A stretch of DNA of 64,000 bases from Actinobacillus capsulatus DSM 19761 (GTDB lineage Bacteria; Pseudomonadota; Gammaproteobacteria; Enterobacterales; Pasteurellaceae), in NCBI RefSeq assembly GCF_000374285.1, contig NZ_KB893930.1:62001-126000 (forward strand), read 5' to 3'. How positions within the stretch are numbered: position 1 is the stretch's first letter; each line of letters opens with the position of its first letter. This document shows, in pieces, positions 45,253-53,800 of the stretch. Both the position numbers and the translations under genes were made by a program. The notes beneath the pieces are model-generated. The model worked only from the letters and a program-made list of their open reading frames with translations, did no database searches and was not told the origin of the DNA.

Positions 45253-46713
45253 ATGAATTACTTACCAATTTTTGTTGATTTAAAAAATCGTCCTGTTCTG
45301 GTTGTGGGGGGCGGACACGTTGCGCTGCGTAAAATTGATGCGCTATTGAAAGCAGGGGCTTCGGTCAAAGTGGTGGCGGAAAAACTCCATTCTTCGCTAC
45401 AAGTGTTAGTTGATGAAAGCAAAGTTGAATGGTTTGCCAAAGCATTTGAAACGAATCAAGTAGCTAATAACTATTTAGTGATTGCCGCCACCGATGATAA
45501 TGCATTAAATCAGCTTGTATTTGAAACCGCCGAAAGCCAGCAACGCTTAGTGAACGTAGTAGATGACCAACCTCGCTGTAGTTATATTTTCCCCTCAATT
45601 ATCGACCGTTCTCCGGTACAAATTGCGATTTCCAGCGGTGGGGCGGCACCGGTCTTAATTCGTTTATTACGCGAAAAATTAGAAGCCTTGATTCCGTATA
45701 ATTTGGGTGCAATGGCAGATATTGCGACCCGTTGGCGTTATGCGGTCAAAACCAAATTCCCACAATTAACCCAACGTCGCCGTTTTTGGGAAAAATTGTT
45801 TACTCATCAAAGTTTTCAGCGTCTGACTGAAAATCATCAAATCGAACAAGCGGAAGCATTAGTGGAAGCTGAATTACAAAACAATAATCCGGTTTTAGGC
45901 GAGGTTTCGTTAGTCGGTGCGGGGCCGGGCGATGCAGGCTTACTCACTTTAAAAGGCTTGCAAACCATTCAACAAGCGGATGTGGTGCTATATGACGCAC
46001 TGGTTTCCGAAGCGATTTTAGAATTGGTTCGCCGTGATGCGGATAAAGTGTTTGTCGGTAAACGAGCCGGCAAACACAGCGTAAAACAAGACGATACCAA
46101 TCAGCTGTTAGTTAAGTATGCCAAACAGGGTAAACGTGTAGTGCGTTTGAAAGGCGGAGATCCGTTTGTGTTTGGGCGTGGTGGCGAAGAATTGGAAGTG
46201 CTTAAAGCAGAAAATATTCCGTTTAGTGTCGTGCCGGGCATTACTGCCGCATTAGGTGCAACCGCTTATGCAGGGATTCCGCTTACGCATCGTGATTATG
46301 CACAAACCGCAATGTTTATTACCGGTCATTTGAAGCCGGACGGTAGCCAACTTAAATGGGAGACACTCGCCCAAGGCAATCAAACATTAGTGGTTTATAT
46401 GGGGATGATTAAAGCCGCTGAATTATCCATAGAATTACAGAAACACGGTAAAGCGTCTGATACACCGGTGGCAATCATCAGTAACGGTACATTACCAAAT
46501 CAACAGGTGCAAACCGGTATGTTAAGCGAGCTAGCGGAACTTGCTGAAAAAGCAGCGACACCGGCATTGATTGTGATTGGCGAAGTGGTGAAATTACAAA
46601 AAGATTTGGCTTGGTTCGGTAAAAAAGCGGTGCAATTTGTTTCGACTCAAGAAACACTTTGGCAGAAACCAACATTACAAAATAAAGAAACGTACTGGAA
46701 ACAGGCAGCGTAA
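45253..46713 (+). CDS. cysG: Siroheme synthase (multifunctional)
   Basis: 486 aa; makes siroheme, the cofactor of sulfite reductase, from uroporphyrinogen III. The N-terminal dehydrogenase/ferrochelatase domain (about 1-150) starts with VVGGGHVALRKIDALLKAGA, then CSYIFPSIIDRSPVQIAISS. The C-terminal methyltransferase domain (about 215-460) has VGAGPGDAGLLTLKGLQ, LKGGDPFVFGRGGEELE and GITAALGATAYAGIPLTHRD. First gene of cysGHDN. Confidence 0.97.
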   Translation: MNYLPIFVDLKNRPVLVVGGGHVALRKIDALLKAGASVKVVAEKLHSSLQVLVDESKVEWFAKAFETNQVANNYLVIAATDDNALNQLVFETAESQQRLVNVVDDQPRCSYIFPSIIDRSPVQIAISSGGAAPVLIRLLREKLEALIPYNLGAMADIATRWRYAVKTKFPQLTQRRRFWEKLFTHQSFQRLTENHQIEQAEALVEAELQNNNPVLGEVSLVGAGPGDAGLLTLKGLQTIQQADVVLYDALVSEAILELVRRDADKVFVGKRAGKHSVKQDDTNQLLVKYAKQGKRVVRLKGGDPFVFGRGGEELEVLKAENIPFSVVPGITAALGATAYAGIPLTHRDYAQTAMFITGHLKPDGSQLKWETLAQGNQTLVVYMGMIKAAELSIELQKHGKASDTPVAIISNGTLPNQQVQTGMLSELAELAEKAATPALIVIGEVVKLQKDLAWFGKKAVQFVSTQETLWQKPTLQNKETYWKQAA

Positions 46714-46726
46714 TAGGAGGAAGGTA

Positions 46727-47461
46727 ATGAGTTTTTTAAGACCGAATTTATGGAAAATCCCGACGCCGAGCGAAGCGGATTTTGCAAATCTTAGTCAAAA
46801 AGAGACCGCTTTATATCAACGTATTCAACAGATTAGCCAACAGCATCGTAATGCAAAATTCGCCAGTAGCTTGGCGGTGGAAGATATGCTGATTACCGAT
46901 GTGATCGCCAAAAGCCAAGCAAACATTACCGTGTTTACCTTAGAAACCGGACGTTTAAATCCGGAAACTTTAGCGCTGGTCGATAAGGTGAAAGCGAATT
47001 ACCCGAATTTAAATTTCCAACTTTATTATCCCGATACGCAAAAAGCGGCGGAATATGACCGGCAAAAGGGTAAATTCGCTTTTTACGAAAGTGTGGAATT
47101 ACGCCGTGAATGTTGTTTTATCCGTAAAATCGAACCGCTTAATCAAGCCTTACAAGATGCGGATGCGTGGCTAACCGGACAACGCCGAGAACAGTCTGTA
47201 ACTCGTACCGAACTTGCTTTGCACGAACAAGATACCGGCCGAGGCATTGATAAATATAATCCGATTTTTGATTGGTCCGAATTGGAGATTTGGGCGTATA
47301 TCTTAAAACATCAAATTCCTTACAGCGAGCTGTATAAACAAGGTTTCCCAAGTATCGGCTGCGAGCCCTGTACCCGCCCGGTCAAAGCCGGAGAAGATAT
47401 CCGAGCCGGTCGTTGGTGGTGGGAAAACAAAGACAGTAAAGAGTGTGGATTACATAAATAA
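46727..47461 (+). CDS. cysH: Assimilatory sulfonucleotide reductase, probably APS reductase (CysH)
   Basis: 244-aa enzyme that reduces activated sulfate to sulfite with thioredoxin. It has RRECCFIRKIEPL (C129-C130) and GCEPCTRP (C212, C215), the four cysteines that bind a [4Fe-4S] cluster in APS reductases; the enterobacterial PAPS reductase lacks them. The catalytic Cys is in KECGLH (C240). SSLAVEDMLI, LETGRLNPET and GQRREQSVTR are the nucleotide-binding pieces. ATG 46727 follows AGGAGG, 13 bp after cysG. No cysC gene is in the cluster, consistent with APS as the substrate. Confidence 0.92.
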   Translation: MSFLRPNLWKIPTPSEADFANLSQKETALYQRIQQISQQHRNAKFASSLAVEDMLITDVIAKSQANITVFTLETGRLNPETLALVDKVKANYPNLNFQLYYPDTQKAAEYDRQKGKFAFYESVELRRECCFIRKIEPLNQALQDADAWLTGQRREQSVTRTELALHEQDTGRGIDKYNPIFDWSELEIWAYILKHQIPYSELYKQGFPSIGCEPCTRPVKAGEDIRAGRWWWENKDSKECGLHK

Positions 47462-47475
47462 AAGGATCTGAAAAT

Positions 47476-48402
47476 ATGACAACGCAAAACAATATCGAAA
47501 ACGGGCATTTAGATTGGCTTGAAGCGGAATCAATTTACATCATTCGTGAAGTGGTAGCGGAATGTAGCAATCCGGCACTGTTGTTCTCCGGTGGTAAGGA
47601 TTCTGTGGTTTTACTTGCTCTGGCACGTAAAGCATTTCAACTCGAGGGACGTGATTTAGTGCTGCCGTTCCCATTAGTACATATCGACACAGGGCATAAT
47701 TATCCTGAAGTGATTCAGTTCCGTGACGAACAAGTGAAAAAATTAAATGCAAAATTGGTAGTCGGCCGCGTTGAAGATTCAATCGCTAAAGGTACGGTGG
47801 TGTTACGCAAAGAAACCGATTCTCGTAATGCGGCACAAGCGGTCACTTTATTAGAAACGATTGAAGCTAACGGCTTTGATGCCTTAATGGGCGGTGCAAG
47901 ACGAGATGAAGAAAAAGCCCGTGCTAAAGAACGTATTTTCTCGTTCCGTGATGAATTTGGTCAGTGGGATCCAAAAGCACAACGCCCGGAATTATGGTCA
48001 CTCTATAACGCCAAATTACATAAAGGCGAAAATATGCGCGTATTCCCGATTTCGAACTGGACGGAACTCGATATTTGGCAATATATCGAACGTGAAACAT
48101 TGGCGTTACCGCCGATTTATTATGCTCACCAACGCGAGGTAGTAGAACGCAACGGCTTACTGGTGCCGGTTACTCCGTTAACGCCAAAACAAGCGAATGA
48201 AGAAAGCAAAATTGTATCTGTGCGTTTCCGTACTGTGGGAGATATTAGTTGCACCTGTCCTGTGGCAAGTACCGCTGCAACGCCAAGCGATATTATTAGA
48301 GAAACCGCAGTCGCCGAAATCTCGGAACGCTCCGCCACCAGAATGGACGACCGAGCCAGCGAAGCGGCAATGGAACAACGTAAAAAACAAGGCTACTTCT
48401 AA
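47476..48402 (+). CDS. cysD: Sulfate adenylyltransferase subunit 2
   Basis: 308 aa; PP-loop ATP pyrophosphatase that makes APS from sulfate and ATP together with CysN. LLFSGGKDSVVLLALARKAF near residues 35-54 is the PP-loop. GGARRDEEKARAKERIFSFR and the C-terminal RTVGDISCTCPVAS, RDDxx-like ARS segments match the family. Start is 14 bp after cysH with RBS AAGGAT. Confidence 0.97.
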   Translation: MTTQNNIENGHLDWLEAESIYIIREVVAECSNPALLFSGGKDSVVLLALARKAFQLEGRDLVLPFPLVHIDTGHNYPEVIQFRDEQVKKLNAKLVVGRVEDSIAKGTVVLRKETDSRNAAQAVTLLETIEANGFDALMGGARRDEEKARAKERIFSFRDEFGQWDPKAQRPELWSLYNAKLHKGENMRVFPISNWTELDIWQYIERETLALPPIYYAHQREVVERNGLLVPVTPLTPKQANEESKIVSVRFRTVGDISCTCPVASTAATPSDIIRETAVAEISERSATRMDDRASEAAMEQRKKQGYF

Positions 48403-48440
48403 GTACTCAATTTGCCCCAGCGGGACAATACTATACGTAA

Positions 48441-48465
48441 CCTAGTACGGCTTTGCCGTGTTAGG
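48441..48465 (+). other. Hairpin between cysD and cysN
   Basis: CCTAGTACGGC and GCCGTGTTAGG pair except for two mismatched bases, with a TTT loop. It lies 20 bp before the cysN start and just before its RBS (AAAGGAT), without a T-run, so it is not a normal terminator. It may tune the cysD/cysN ratio. Confidence 0.6.
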
Positions 48466-48484
48466 AATAAAAGGATAATAAATT

Positions 48485-49777
48485 ATGAGCAATTTAAACC
48501 AATATGCACCACTTCGTTTCATCACCGCTGGTAGCGTAGATGACGGCAAAAGTACCTTAATCGGACGTTTGCTTTACGACAGTAAAGCCTTATTAAGCGA
48601 CCAGTTATTAAGTTTGAATAAATCTAAAAATGCCGGCGAAGTGATTGATTTCTCGATTCTAACAGACGGCTTAGAGGCGGAACGTGAGCAAGGTATAACG
48701 ATTGACGTGGCGTACCGTTATTTCTCTACTGCAAAACGCAAATTTATCATTGCTGATACACCGGGGCACGAACAATATACTCGAAATATGGTGACTGGAG
48801 CTTCCACCGCCAATGCGGCAGTGGTGTTGATTGACGCTTCGCAATTAGATTTTAGCCAAGCGGAATTGGAACTTTTACCGCAAACCAAACGCCATTCGGC
48901 AATTCTTAAACACCTCAATACTCCCTATATTTTGGTGGCGGTAAATAAAATGGATTTGCTTGATTTTGATGTTGCAAAATTCGAGGCAATTACCACTGCT
49001 TACCGTAAATTAGCCGATCAACTTGGCATTCAACAGGTGCAGTTTGTACCGGTTTCTGCTTTGCAAGGCGACAATATCGTGCATAAAAGCGAACGCACGC
49101 CTTGGTATGACGGAGAGCCGTTACTCACTATTTTAGAAAACTTACCAAGCAACGAGAATTTATCTGAACAAGCGGAAGATTTTCATTTTCCAGTACAATT
49201 GGTCAGCCGTTTAGATCAAGATAAGGCGGACGATTTCCGAGGTTATCAAGGCAGAATCGAAGCCGGTTCAGTAAGTGTTGGCGATACGATTCGCATTGAG
49301 TCAAATGGCTACACTTCAACTGTTTCGGAAATTATTAGCCCGAACGGTATCGTGCAAAAAGCGGTCGCCAGTGAACAGGTCACGATTCGTTTAGCAGATG
49401 ATATTGATATTTCCCGTGGCGATACATTTGTGGCACAACACTCTCCGATTACCGCCACCAAACGCTTAACTGCTACGGTATGTTGGTTTGATCAACGTTC
49501 GTTAAATCTGGCTCGTAAATATTTACTGAAACACACTACACAAACTGTGTTTGCGAAAGTTACCTCGGTTGATCACGTACTGGATGTGAAAACCTTGAGT
49601 AATTCAGCGGAAGCGGACAGCTTGAAATTAAACGATATTGGTGAGTTACAACTCAGCTTACAAAAGCCGATTACCGCCACCACTTATGCACAAAATGTTG
49701 CGACGGGTTCTTTTATTTTAATTGACGAAGCGACTTATCACACGGTAGCTGCAGGCATGATTCTTGCTACCGAATAA
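48485..49777 (+). CDS. cysN: Sulfate adenylyltransferase subunit 1 (GTPase)
   Basis: 430 aa; GTPase that drives APS formation by CysD. TAGSVDDGKSTLIGRLLYD (P-loop), DTPGHEQYTRNMVTGA and VAVNKMDLLDF give G1, G3 and G4. EF-Tu-like beta-barrels follow from about residue 220. It is shorter than enterobacterial CysN (475 aa) and has no CysC kinase fused at the C-terminus. Last gene of the operon. Confidence 0.95.
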   Translation: MSNLNQYAPLRFITAGSVDDGKSTLIGRLLYDSKALLSDQLLSLNKSKNAGEVIDFSILTDGLEAEREQGITIDVAYRYFSTAKRKFIIADTPGHEQYTRNMVTGASTANAAVVLIDASQLDFSQAELELLPQTKRHSAILKHLNTPYILVAVNKMDLLDFDVAKFEAITTAYRKLADQLGIQQVQFVPVSALQGDNIVHKSERTPWYDGEPLLTILENLPSNENLSEQAEDFHFPVQLVSRLDQDKADDFRGYQGRIEAGSVSVGDTIRIESNGYTSTVSEIISPNGIVQKAVASEQVTIRLADDIDISRGDTFVAQHSPITATKRLTATVCWFDQRSLNLARKYLLKHTTQTVFAKVTSVDHVLDVKTLSNSAEADSLKLNDIGELQLSLQKPITATTYAQNVATGSFILIDEATYHTVAAGMILATE

Positions 49778-49792
49778 GGTTCGCCTTAGGAA

Positions 49793-49840
49793 CAAGCGGT
49801 CGAAATTTGCTAAAAATTTGCAAATTTTGACCGCTTTTTT
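49793..49840 (+). terminator. Uptake-sequence terminator of the cysGHDN operon
   Basis: AAGCGGTCGAAATTTGC and a matching GCAAATTTTGACCGCTT segment, then T-run; the host uptake core is at both ends. Confidence 0.8.
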
Positions 49841-49857
49841 AATGAGGGGAGAATGAC

Positions 49858-51285
49858 TTAGTTGGTTTTGTTGCCAAAACGATTACCAATAAGGAAGGCA
49901 ATTAAACCGATAACTAATGACGGCACAACCGCATGGAAGCTAAAAATGCTGATTTTAAAGCTAGTAAAAATCACGTAACTTGTTAAACCAGCCAACATCG
50001 AGCTAATCGCACCTGCTGCATTCGCATTTTTCCAGTAAAGCCCTAATACGATCATCCACAAGAAAGTTGCTTCTAAGCCACCGAGCGAAAGTAAGTTAAG
50101 CCAAATTAACATATCCGGCGGATTTAATGCCGCAAACACCAATAACACCGCAAAGGTGAGCGTAGTCATAGTTGAGAAGAGCTTTAACTTTGCTTCGTTA
50201 TCGACTGCTTCCGGCTTCACCGCTAAATATAAATCTTTGATTAGGGTGGAAGATGATTGAATCAATAATGAGTCAATCGACGACATAATCGCCGCCATCG
50301 GTGCCGCTAAGAAAATACCGGCAACTAACGGTGGTAGCACTTGAATCATTAGGGTTGGAATTACCTGATCCGGAATTTTTAAATCAGGAATGACCGCACG
50401 TCCAAGCACACCTGCAAGGTGCATACCGAACATTAGTAGCGACACAACTAAAGTACCGATGACTAACGCTTTATGTAATGAAGCACTGTCTTTATATGCC
50501 ATATTACGTACTGAAAGTTGTGGTAAACCGATTAAACCGAAGCAGACTAATACCCAGAACGAAGTCATAAAAGTAAAGTCTAGCGGACGTTCGTCAATGC
50601 CGTATGGCTCAATTAATTGTGGATTAATACTTTGTAAAGTGTTTATCGCATTTTCAACACTGCCGGCGGCATAAATCACACCTCCTAGCAATAATGATGT
50701 ACCGACTAACATCACTAAGCCTTGAATCGTATCGGTTAACACTACCGCTCGGAAACCGCCGATAAAGGTGTAAATCCCAACTGTGACCGCAAAAATAATC
50801 ACCGCCGTTTGGTACGGCACGCCTAGTGTAGTCTCCAGTAAGCGCCCCGCACCAATAAACTGTACCGTCATCATCGCAAAAAACGAAAGCAACAGGGCAA
50901 AGCCTGAAATCCAAACCACAAATTTATTTTGATAGCGAACAAGCAATAAATCATTAATAGTTACTGCGTTATATTTACGAGCAAGTAATGCAAATTTTTT
51001 GCCTAATGCCCCTAATGCCAGTAATACCGCCGGTACTTGGATCATCGCAAGTAAAACCCAACCGAGTCCGTATTTATAGGCTGCCCCCGGACCGCCGATA
51101 AATGAACTCGCCCCAACATAAGTCGCGGCAGTAGTCATCGCCAATACCAAGCCGGACATTGAGCGGCTACCTACATAATATTCGGATAAAAAGCTGCCGC
51201 CTTGGCGTTTACGATAGGCATAAAATGCCACACCGAACACAAAGCATAAATAAGCGATTAACGGCAATAACATCTCTTTATTCAT
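49858..51285 (-). CDS. panF: Sodium/pantothenate symporter
   Basis: 475-aa SSS-family sodium symporter with about 12-13 helices, importing pantothenate for coenzyme A synthesis. SEYYVGSRSMSGLVLAMTTA, ATYVGASSFIGGPGAAYKYG and GVLGRAVIPDLKIPD are typical. It overlaps yhdT by 8 bp, the usual conserved pair. Confidence 0.95.
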   Translation of the reverse strand: MNKEMLLPLIAYLCFVFGVAFYAYRKRQGGSFLSEYYVGSRSMSGLVLAMTTAATYVGASSFIGGPGAAYKYGLGWVLLAMIQVPAVLLALGALGKKFALLARKYNAVTINDLLLVRYQNKFVVWISGFALLLSFFAMMTVQFIGAGRLLETTLGVPYQTAVIIFAVTVGIYTFIGGFRAVVLTDTIQGLVMLVGTSLLLGGVIYAAGSVENAINTLQSINPQLIEPYGIDERPLDFTFMTSFWVLVCFGLIGLPQLSVRNMAYKDSASLHKALVIGTLVVSLLMFGMHLAGVLGRAVIPDLKIPDQVIPTLMIQVLPPLVAGIFLAAPMAAIMSSIDSLLIQSSSTLIKDLYLAVKPEAVDNEAKLKLFSTMTTLTFAVLLVFAALNPPDMLIWLNLLSLGGLEATFLWMIVLGLYWKNANAAGAISSMLAGLTSYVIFTSFKISIFSFHAVVPSLVIGLIAFLIGNRFGNKTN

Positions 51286-51517
51286 TGCTGTGTTCCTTAT
51301 TTAAATCAATGTTTTGATAAACCTTTTTGACCACCCAATACACCGTGGCGGTAAAACCAAGCGGTAGTGCGATGCAAGCAAGTTCAAACCAAATTGGAAA
51401 ACCGAAAATGCCGCGTCCTGCCGGCGAGAAATAGGCGAAAGCTATCCAACCGAATAAGTAAACTAAAGCCAGCCAGACTGCCCAACGAGCTTCTCTAGCA
51501 AGTTGTTGATGATGCAT
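51278..51517 (-). CDS. yhdT: YhdT-family membrane protein (DUF997)
   Basis: 79-aa inner-membrane protein with two helices (about 15-35 and 42-65; AVWLALVYLFGWIAFAYF). It is always found upstream of panF in related genomes (known neighbour). Likely assists pantothenate transport; role not proven. Confidence 0.9.
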   Translation of the reverse strand: MHHQQLAREARWAVWLALVYLFGWIAFAYFSPAGRGIFGFPIWFELACIALPLGFTATVYWVVKKVYQNIDLNKEHSNE

Positions 51518-51572
51518 AAGATACCTTTTTGTTGTTAGAGAAAAGCCTCAATAAAATGAGGCTTACTAAAAA

Positions 51573-51890
51573 TTAATACTGCCAGTTATCAGGATCAATA
51601 CCTAATTCTCGCATTTTGGCTTTGGCTTCTTCCGGAATTTCATCGCTACGCTCTTTCATCAGATCTTCGTCTGTCGGCAATGGTTGTCCGGTGAACGCAT
51701 GTAAAAAAGCCTCACACAGTAATTCGCTATTCGTTGCGTGACGTAGATTTTTGATCTGACGACGAGTACGTTCGTTAGTTAAAATTTCTAATACTTTAAT
51801 TGGGATCGAAACCGTGATCTTCTTGACTTGTTCGCTTTTTTTGCCGTGCTCGGCATACGGGCTAATATATTCGCCACTCCAATCTGCCAT
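51573..51890 (-). CDS. metJ: Methionine repressor
   Basis: 105-aa ribbon-helix-helix repressor; with S-adenosylmethionine it silences met genes. [20 protein letters not shown] (about 23-42) is the beta-strand and helix [21 protein letters not shown] the SAM and helix region. Upstream, met boxes at 51950-51973 indicate autoregulation. Confidence 0.98.
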   Translation of the reverse strand: MADWSGEYISPYAEHGKKSEQVKKITVSIPIKVLEILTNERTRRQIKNLRHATNSELLCEAFLHAFTGQPLPTDEDLMKERSDEIPEEAKAKMRELGIDPDNWQY

Positions 51891-51949
51891 AGTTAAATTC
51901 CTAATCTTCGATAAAAATTGTCGGTATTGTAATCAAAACTATTTGATAT

Positions 51950-51973
51950 CGCAATCTAGACGTCTAGATTTCT
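51950..51973. promoter_or_regulatory. MetJ operator (met boxes)
   Basis: The centre AGACGTCT (51958-51965) is a perfect consensus met box. It is followed by AGATTTCT (51966-51973, six of eight) and preceded by a weaker box. They lie 60-85 bp upstream of metJ and about 90 bp before mlaA, so MetJ controls itself and might affect mlaA. Confidence 0.8.
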
Positions 51974-52058
51974 ATTTTGAATTTTGCGCTTGTTTGCTTT
52001 GTGTTTTAGGAAGAGTTGGTTAAAATGCATCAATGATTTCTTTGATAAGGTAAAGATA

Positions 52059-52808
52059 ATGAAATTAAAACAATTAGGCTTAGTTACAGGGATCGTGATG
52101 TTAACGGCATGTTCATCGGCGATTGATCCAGCAACCAGAGAGCGCAAAGATCCACTGGAAGGTTTTAACCGCTCGATGTGGAAAGTGAATTATGAATATA
52201 TCGATCCTTATGTATTAAAACCGGTAGCGACAGGTTGGCGTGATTATGTACCAAGTCCGATCAAAACCGGCTTAACCAACGTGGCGAATAACCTTGATGA
52301 ACCGGCAAGCTTTGTTAACCGCTTGTTGGAAGGGGAAGGTAAAAAGGCAATGATCCACTTTAACCGTTTTTGGATTAACTCAATTTTCGGTTTAGGCGGT
52401 TTAATTGACTGGGCGAGCCAAACGCCAGATCTCAAGCTGGATAATGGTAATCGTGAGTTTGGCGATACGCTAGGCAGTTATAATGTGCCAGCAGGTACTT
52501 ATATTATGGTACCTGGTTATGGTGCAACCACACCTCGTCAAGCGGTCGGTAAAGCGGCAGATTCGGCTTATCCGGTATTATCTATGCTGACTATACCTTG
52601 GACAGTGGCAAAATTTGCCGTACAAGGGGTAGATAGTCGCTCAAAATTATTAGATCAAGATGCATTATTACAGCAGTCTTCCGATCCATACATTACTTTC
52701 CGTGAGGCTTATTTCCAAAATCTCGAATTTAAGGTGAGTGATGGTAAAGTGGCGGAAGAGGACGGTAAAGAACAGCTCTCTGAACAAGAATTACAAAATA
52801 TTGATTAG
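52059..52808 (+). CDS. mlaA: Outer-membrane lipoprotein MlaA (VacJ)
   Basis: 249-aa lipoprotein of the Mla phospholipid-transport system. Lipobox LTAC with Cys18 follows a signal peptide. DPLEGFNRSMWKVNYEYIDP, ANNLDEPASFVNRLLEGEG and FGDTLGSYNVPAGTYIMVPG are family motifs. ATG 52059 is chosen because the lipoprotein signal starts there and AAGG precedes. It removes mislocalised phospholipid from the outer leaflet with porins and the MlaC-BEDF system, not in this window. Confidence 0.96.
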   Translation: MKLKQLGLVTGIVMLTACSSAIDPATRERKDPLEGFNRSMWKVNYEYIDPYVLKPVATGWRDYVPSPIKTGLTNVANNLDEPASFVNRLLEGEGKKAMIHFNRFWINSIFGLGGLIDWASQTPDLKLDNGNREFGDTLGSYNVPAGTYIMVPGYGATTPRQAVGKAADSAYPVLSMLTIPWTVAKFAVQGVDSRSKLLDQDALLQQSSDPYITFREAYFQNLEFKVSDGKVAEEDGKEQLSEQELQNID

Positions 52809-52811
52809 GAT

Positions 52812-52855
52812 CAAGCGGTCAAATTTGCAAAAAAAGTTGTAAGTTTGACCGCTTG
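52812..52855 (+). terminator. Uptake-sequence terminator of mlaA
   Basis: CAAGCGGTCAAA (52812-52823) and TTTGACCGCTTG (52844-52855) are perfect 12-base arms, then T-run. Confidence 0.85.
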
Positions 52856-52882
52856 TTTTTGAGAATGTGAAAGGAATGAAAA

Positions 52883-53692
52883 ATGAAAACAGAATTTATT
52901 CGCCAAATCAGCCAAGGTATCAGCCTTGAAAAATGTAATGAATTATATGTGATTCGTGTTGAGCACAAGTTAGGCTCAGCGCTGGTTGCTTTGCAAGGCG
53001 CACAATTATTAAGTTGGCAGCCTGTGGCGGCAAAACAAGACGTGCTATGGCTTTCGGAGATTGAGCCGTTCCAAAAAGGCAATGCGATTCGTGGCGGAGT
53101 GCCGATTTGCTATCCGTGGTTCGGTTCAGTAAAAAGTCCGTCACACGGCACGGCTCGTATTCGTGAATGGTCGCTCAGTCATTATGAAATGGATGCGGAG
53201 TATGCTTATTTGGAATTTTTGCTTTATGACGAACAAAATATTATTGAAGCGAAAATTGAAATGGCGTTTAGCCAAGAATGCCATTTGATTTTCACTCATT
53301 ATGCAGAGCAAGAAGCACAGGCGGCATTGCATAGCTATTTTAATGTGGCGGATATTCAGCAAACCGAAGTGAAAGGTTTACCGCATGAGTGTTTTGATTC
53401 GCTGACTAAACAATTTTTACAAGTGCCTTCACCACGTAAGATCAGTGAAAATGTGGATTGTATTTATAGTGCGGAACAGTCTATTAATTGCATTGAAGAT
53501 GCGAAAAATCAGCGTACGATTCAAATTAAGCATATTGATGCAAGCGATATAGTGTTATGGAACCCGTGGCATAAAGCGACAAATGCGATGAGTGAAACTG
53601 GTTATCAAACGATGTTATGTGTAGAAACCGCCCGTATAAATCGAAAATTACAACAGGGCGAAAGTTTTGAAGTTATCTTTAAATTAGTGTAA
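52883..53692 (+). CDS. Hexose-6-phosphate mutarotase-like (aldose 1-epimerase family, YeaD type)
   Basis: 269-aa beta-sandwich epimerase. AIRGGVPICYPWFG near residue 72 (His/Asp region), HSYFNVADIQQTEVKGL near residue 150, and NPWHKATNAMS near 228 match YeaD. It catalyses anomeric interconversion of glucose-6-phosphate-type sugars; cytosolic. Confidence 0.92.
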   Translation: MKTEFIRQISQGISLEKCNELYVIRVEHKLGSALVALQGAQLLSWQPVAAKQDVLWLSEIEPFQKGNAIRGGVPICYPWFGSVKSPSHGTARIREWSLSHYEMDAEYAYLEFLLYDEQNIIEAKIEMAFSQECHLIFTHYAEQEAQAALHSYFNVADIQQTEVKGLPHECFDSLTKQFLQVPSPRKISENVDCIYSAEQSINCIEDAKNQRTIQIKHIDASDIVLWNPWHKATNAMSETGYQTMLCVETARINRKLQQGESFEVIFKLV

Positions 53693-53800
53693 TAGTGAGA
53701 GCGGTAGGAGAAACCTTACCGTTTTATTTTGAACTTTTTCCCGTAAAATAGGTTCAAAATTATTGAATTTAATGAAAGATAGGAACAAATATAATCAAAT

